This document shows positions 5,436-5,881 of a stretch of 5,881 nt of DNA, piece by piece. A model generated the notes under the pieces. The model saw nothing but the letters and a program-made list of their open reading frames with translations. It was not told where the DNA came from and ran no database searches. The translations under genes were made by a program, and so were the position numbers. The first letter of the stretch is position 1. Every line of letters starts with the position of its first letter. The stretch is from CAZAJS01 sp964485635 (lineage in GTDB: Bacteria; Pseudomonadota; Gammaproteobacteria; Francisellales; Francisellaceae), in NCBI GenBank assembly GCA_964485635.1, contig CAZAJS010000074.1, forward strand, positions 1 to 5,881, written 5' to 3'.

Positions 5436-5881
5436 ATGCGTATTGAATCAGAAGTAAAGCTTGACTTTGAAGATGTATTATTAAAGCCAAAACGTAGTAC
5501 ACTTAATTCACGTAAGGATGTGTCTCTTGAGCGAACTTTTTCTTTTTATCACAGTCCTAAAAAATGGACTGGCATTCCGATTATGTCAGCGAATATGGCC
5601 TCTTCAGGAACATTTGAAGTTGCCGAAGCACTTGCACCTTATAAAATTATTACCACATTTCATAAATACTATACAATCCAAGATTATCAAACTTTTTTTA
5701 AAACCTTTAATAATCCGGACTATATCGCCTACACCCTAGGAATTCGAGATCAAGATATCGCCCAACTTGATGCCATGATCCAGCATGATCTTATGAAGCA
5801 TTTTTCATTGATTTGCCTAGATGTTCCTAATGGATACCTAGAGCGTTTTATTGAAGTAGTCCGCTTGGTTCGTGAAAAATG
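5436..5881 (+). CDS. guaC: GMP reductase GuaC, 3' end outside window
   Basis: GMP reductase converts GMP to IMP with NADPH, releasing ammonia, and so recycles guanine nucleotides to the adenine branch. The frame is open from the ATG to the window end (148 full codons). It begins MRIESEVKLDFEDVLLKPKR and aligns without gaps to about 90 residues of E. coli GuaC (recalled): KRSTL (19-23), DVSLERTFSF (28-37), ANM (52-54), GTF (58-60), HK (76-77) and CLDVPNGY (127-134). This is the GuaC rather than the GuaB pattern, since no CBS-domain insertion has begun and the N terminus matches GuaC. The catalytic Cys loop lies beyond the window. The usual NMDTVGTF reads NMASSGTF (53-60), so the conserved Asp is Ala55. 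A GuaC-like paralogue with altered activity is the alternative. A different frame at 5518-5739 is only a shadow. Confidence 0.88.
   Translation, partial: MRIESEVKLDFEDVLLKPKRSTLNSRKDVSLERTFSFYHSPKKWTGIPIMSANMASSGTFEVAEALAPYKIITTFHKYYTIQDYQTFFKTFNNPDYIAYTLGIRDQDIAQLDAMIQHDLMKHFSLICLDVPNGYLERFIEVVRLVREK

Noticed and set aside
1..5881. A new defence, mobile or biosynthetic system
   Set aside because: Every gene but one small membrane protein belongs to a known housekeeping or transporter family. There are no transposase, integrase, toxin, nuclease or repeat-array signals, and no compositional break.

Overview
The window looks like chromosomal housekeeping DNA from an AT-rich Gram-negative gammaproteobacterium. 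HldE (ADP-heptose synthesis for the LPS inner core) and LpxH (lipid A synthesis) show that it makes LPS. The LpxH type of UDP-diacylglucosamine hydrolase points to the Beta/Gammaproteobacteria. The protein sequences are clearly diverged from E. coli, and I do not name a genus. I see no rRNA, tRNA, CRISPR array, insertion sequence, phage gene or defence gene.

Layout. (1) Bases 1-923, plus strand: the 3' part of a LOG-family nucleotide phosphoribohydrolase gene, whose true start lies upstream of the window, then a gene for an unknown 83-residue two-helix membrane protein. (2) Bases 932-3158, minus strand: hldE then rlmB, an apparent two-gene operon transcribed leftwards that converges tail to tail with the small membrane gene only 8 bp away. 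(3) Bases 3159-3257: a 99-bp divergent promoter region with an imperfect palindrome at its centre. (4) Bases 3258-3986, plus: lpxH. (5) Bases 3987-4083: a near-consensus sigma-70 promoter followed by an inverted repeat in the predicted 5' leader of the next gene. (6) Bases 4084-5343, plus: an SLC13/ArsB-like permease of unknown substrate. (7) Bases 5436 to the window end, plus: the 5' part of a GMP reductase gene (guaC) that lacks a usually conserved active-site aspartate.

Functional reading. The divergent hldE/lpxH pair puts an inner-core and a lipid A gene on either side of one short control region, so joint regulation is plausible. RlmB, which methylates 23S rRNA, rides behind hldE. The LOG protein and GuaC both act on purine nucleotides but are not adjacent. 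The permease has its own promoter and cannot be tied to either neighbour.

I found no convincing new multi-gene system. The items most worth following are the changed residues in the GuaC active-site loop, the palindrome between hldE and lpxH, the hairpin at the predicted 5' end of the permease transcript, and a GCTTATCA motif shared by those two intergenic sites.
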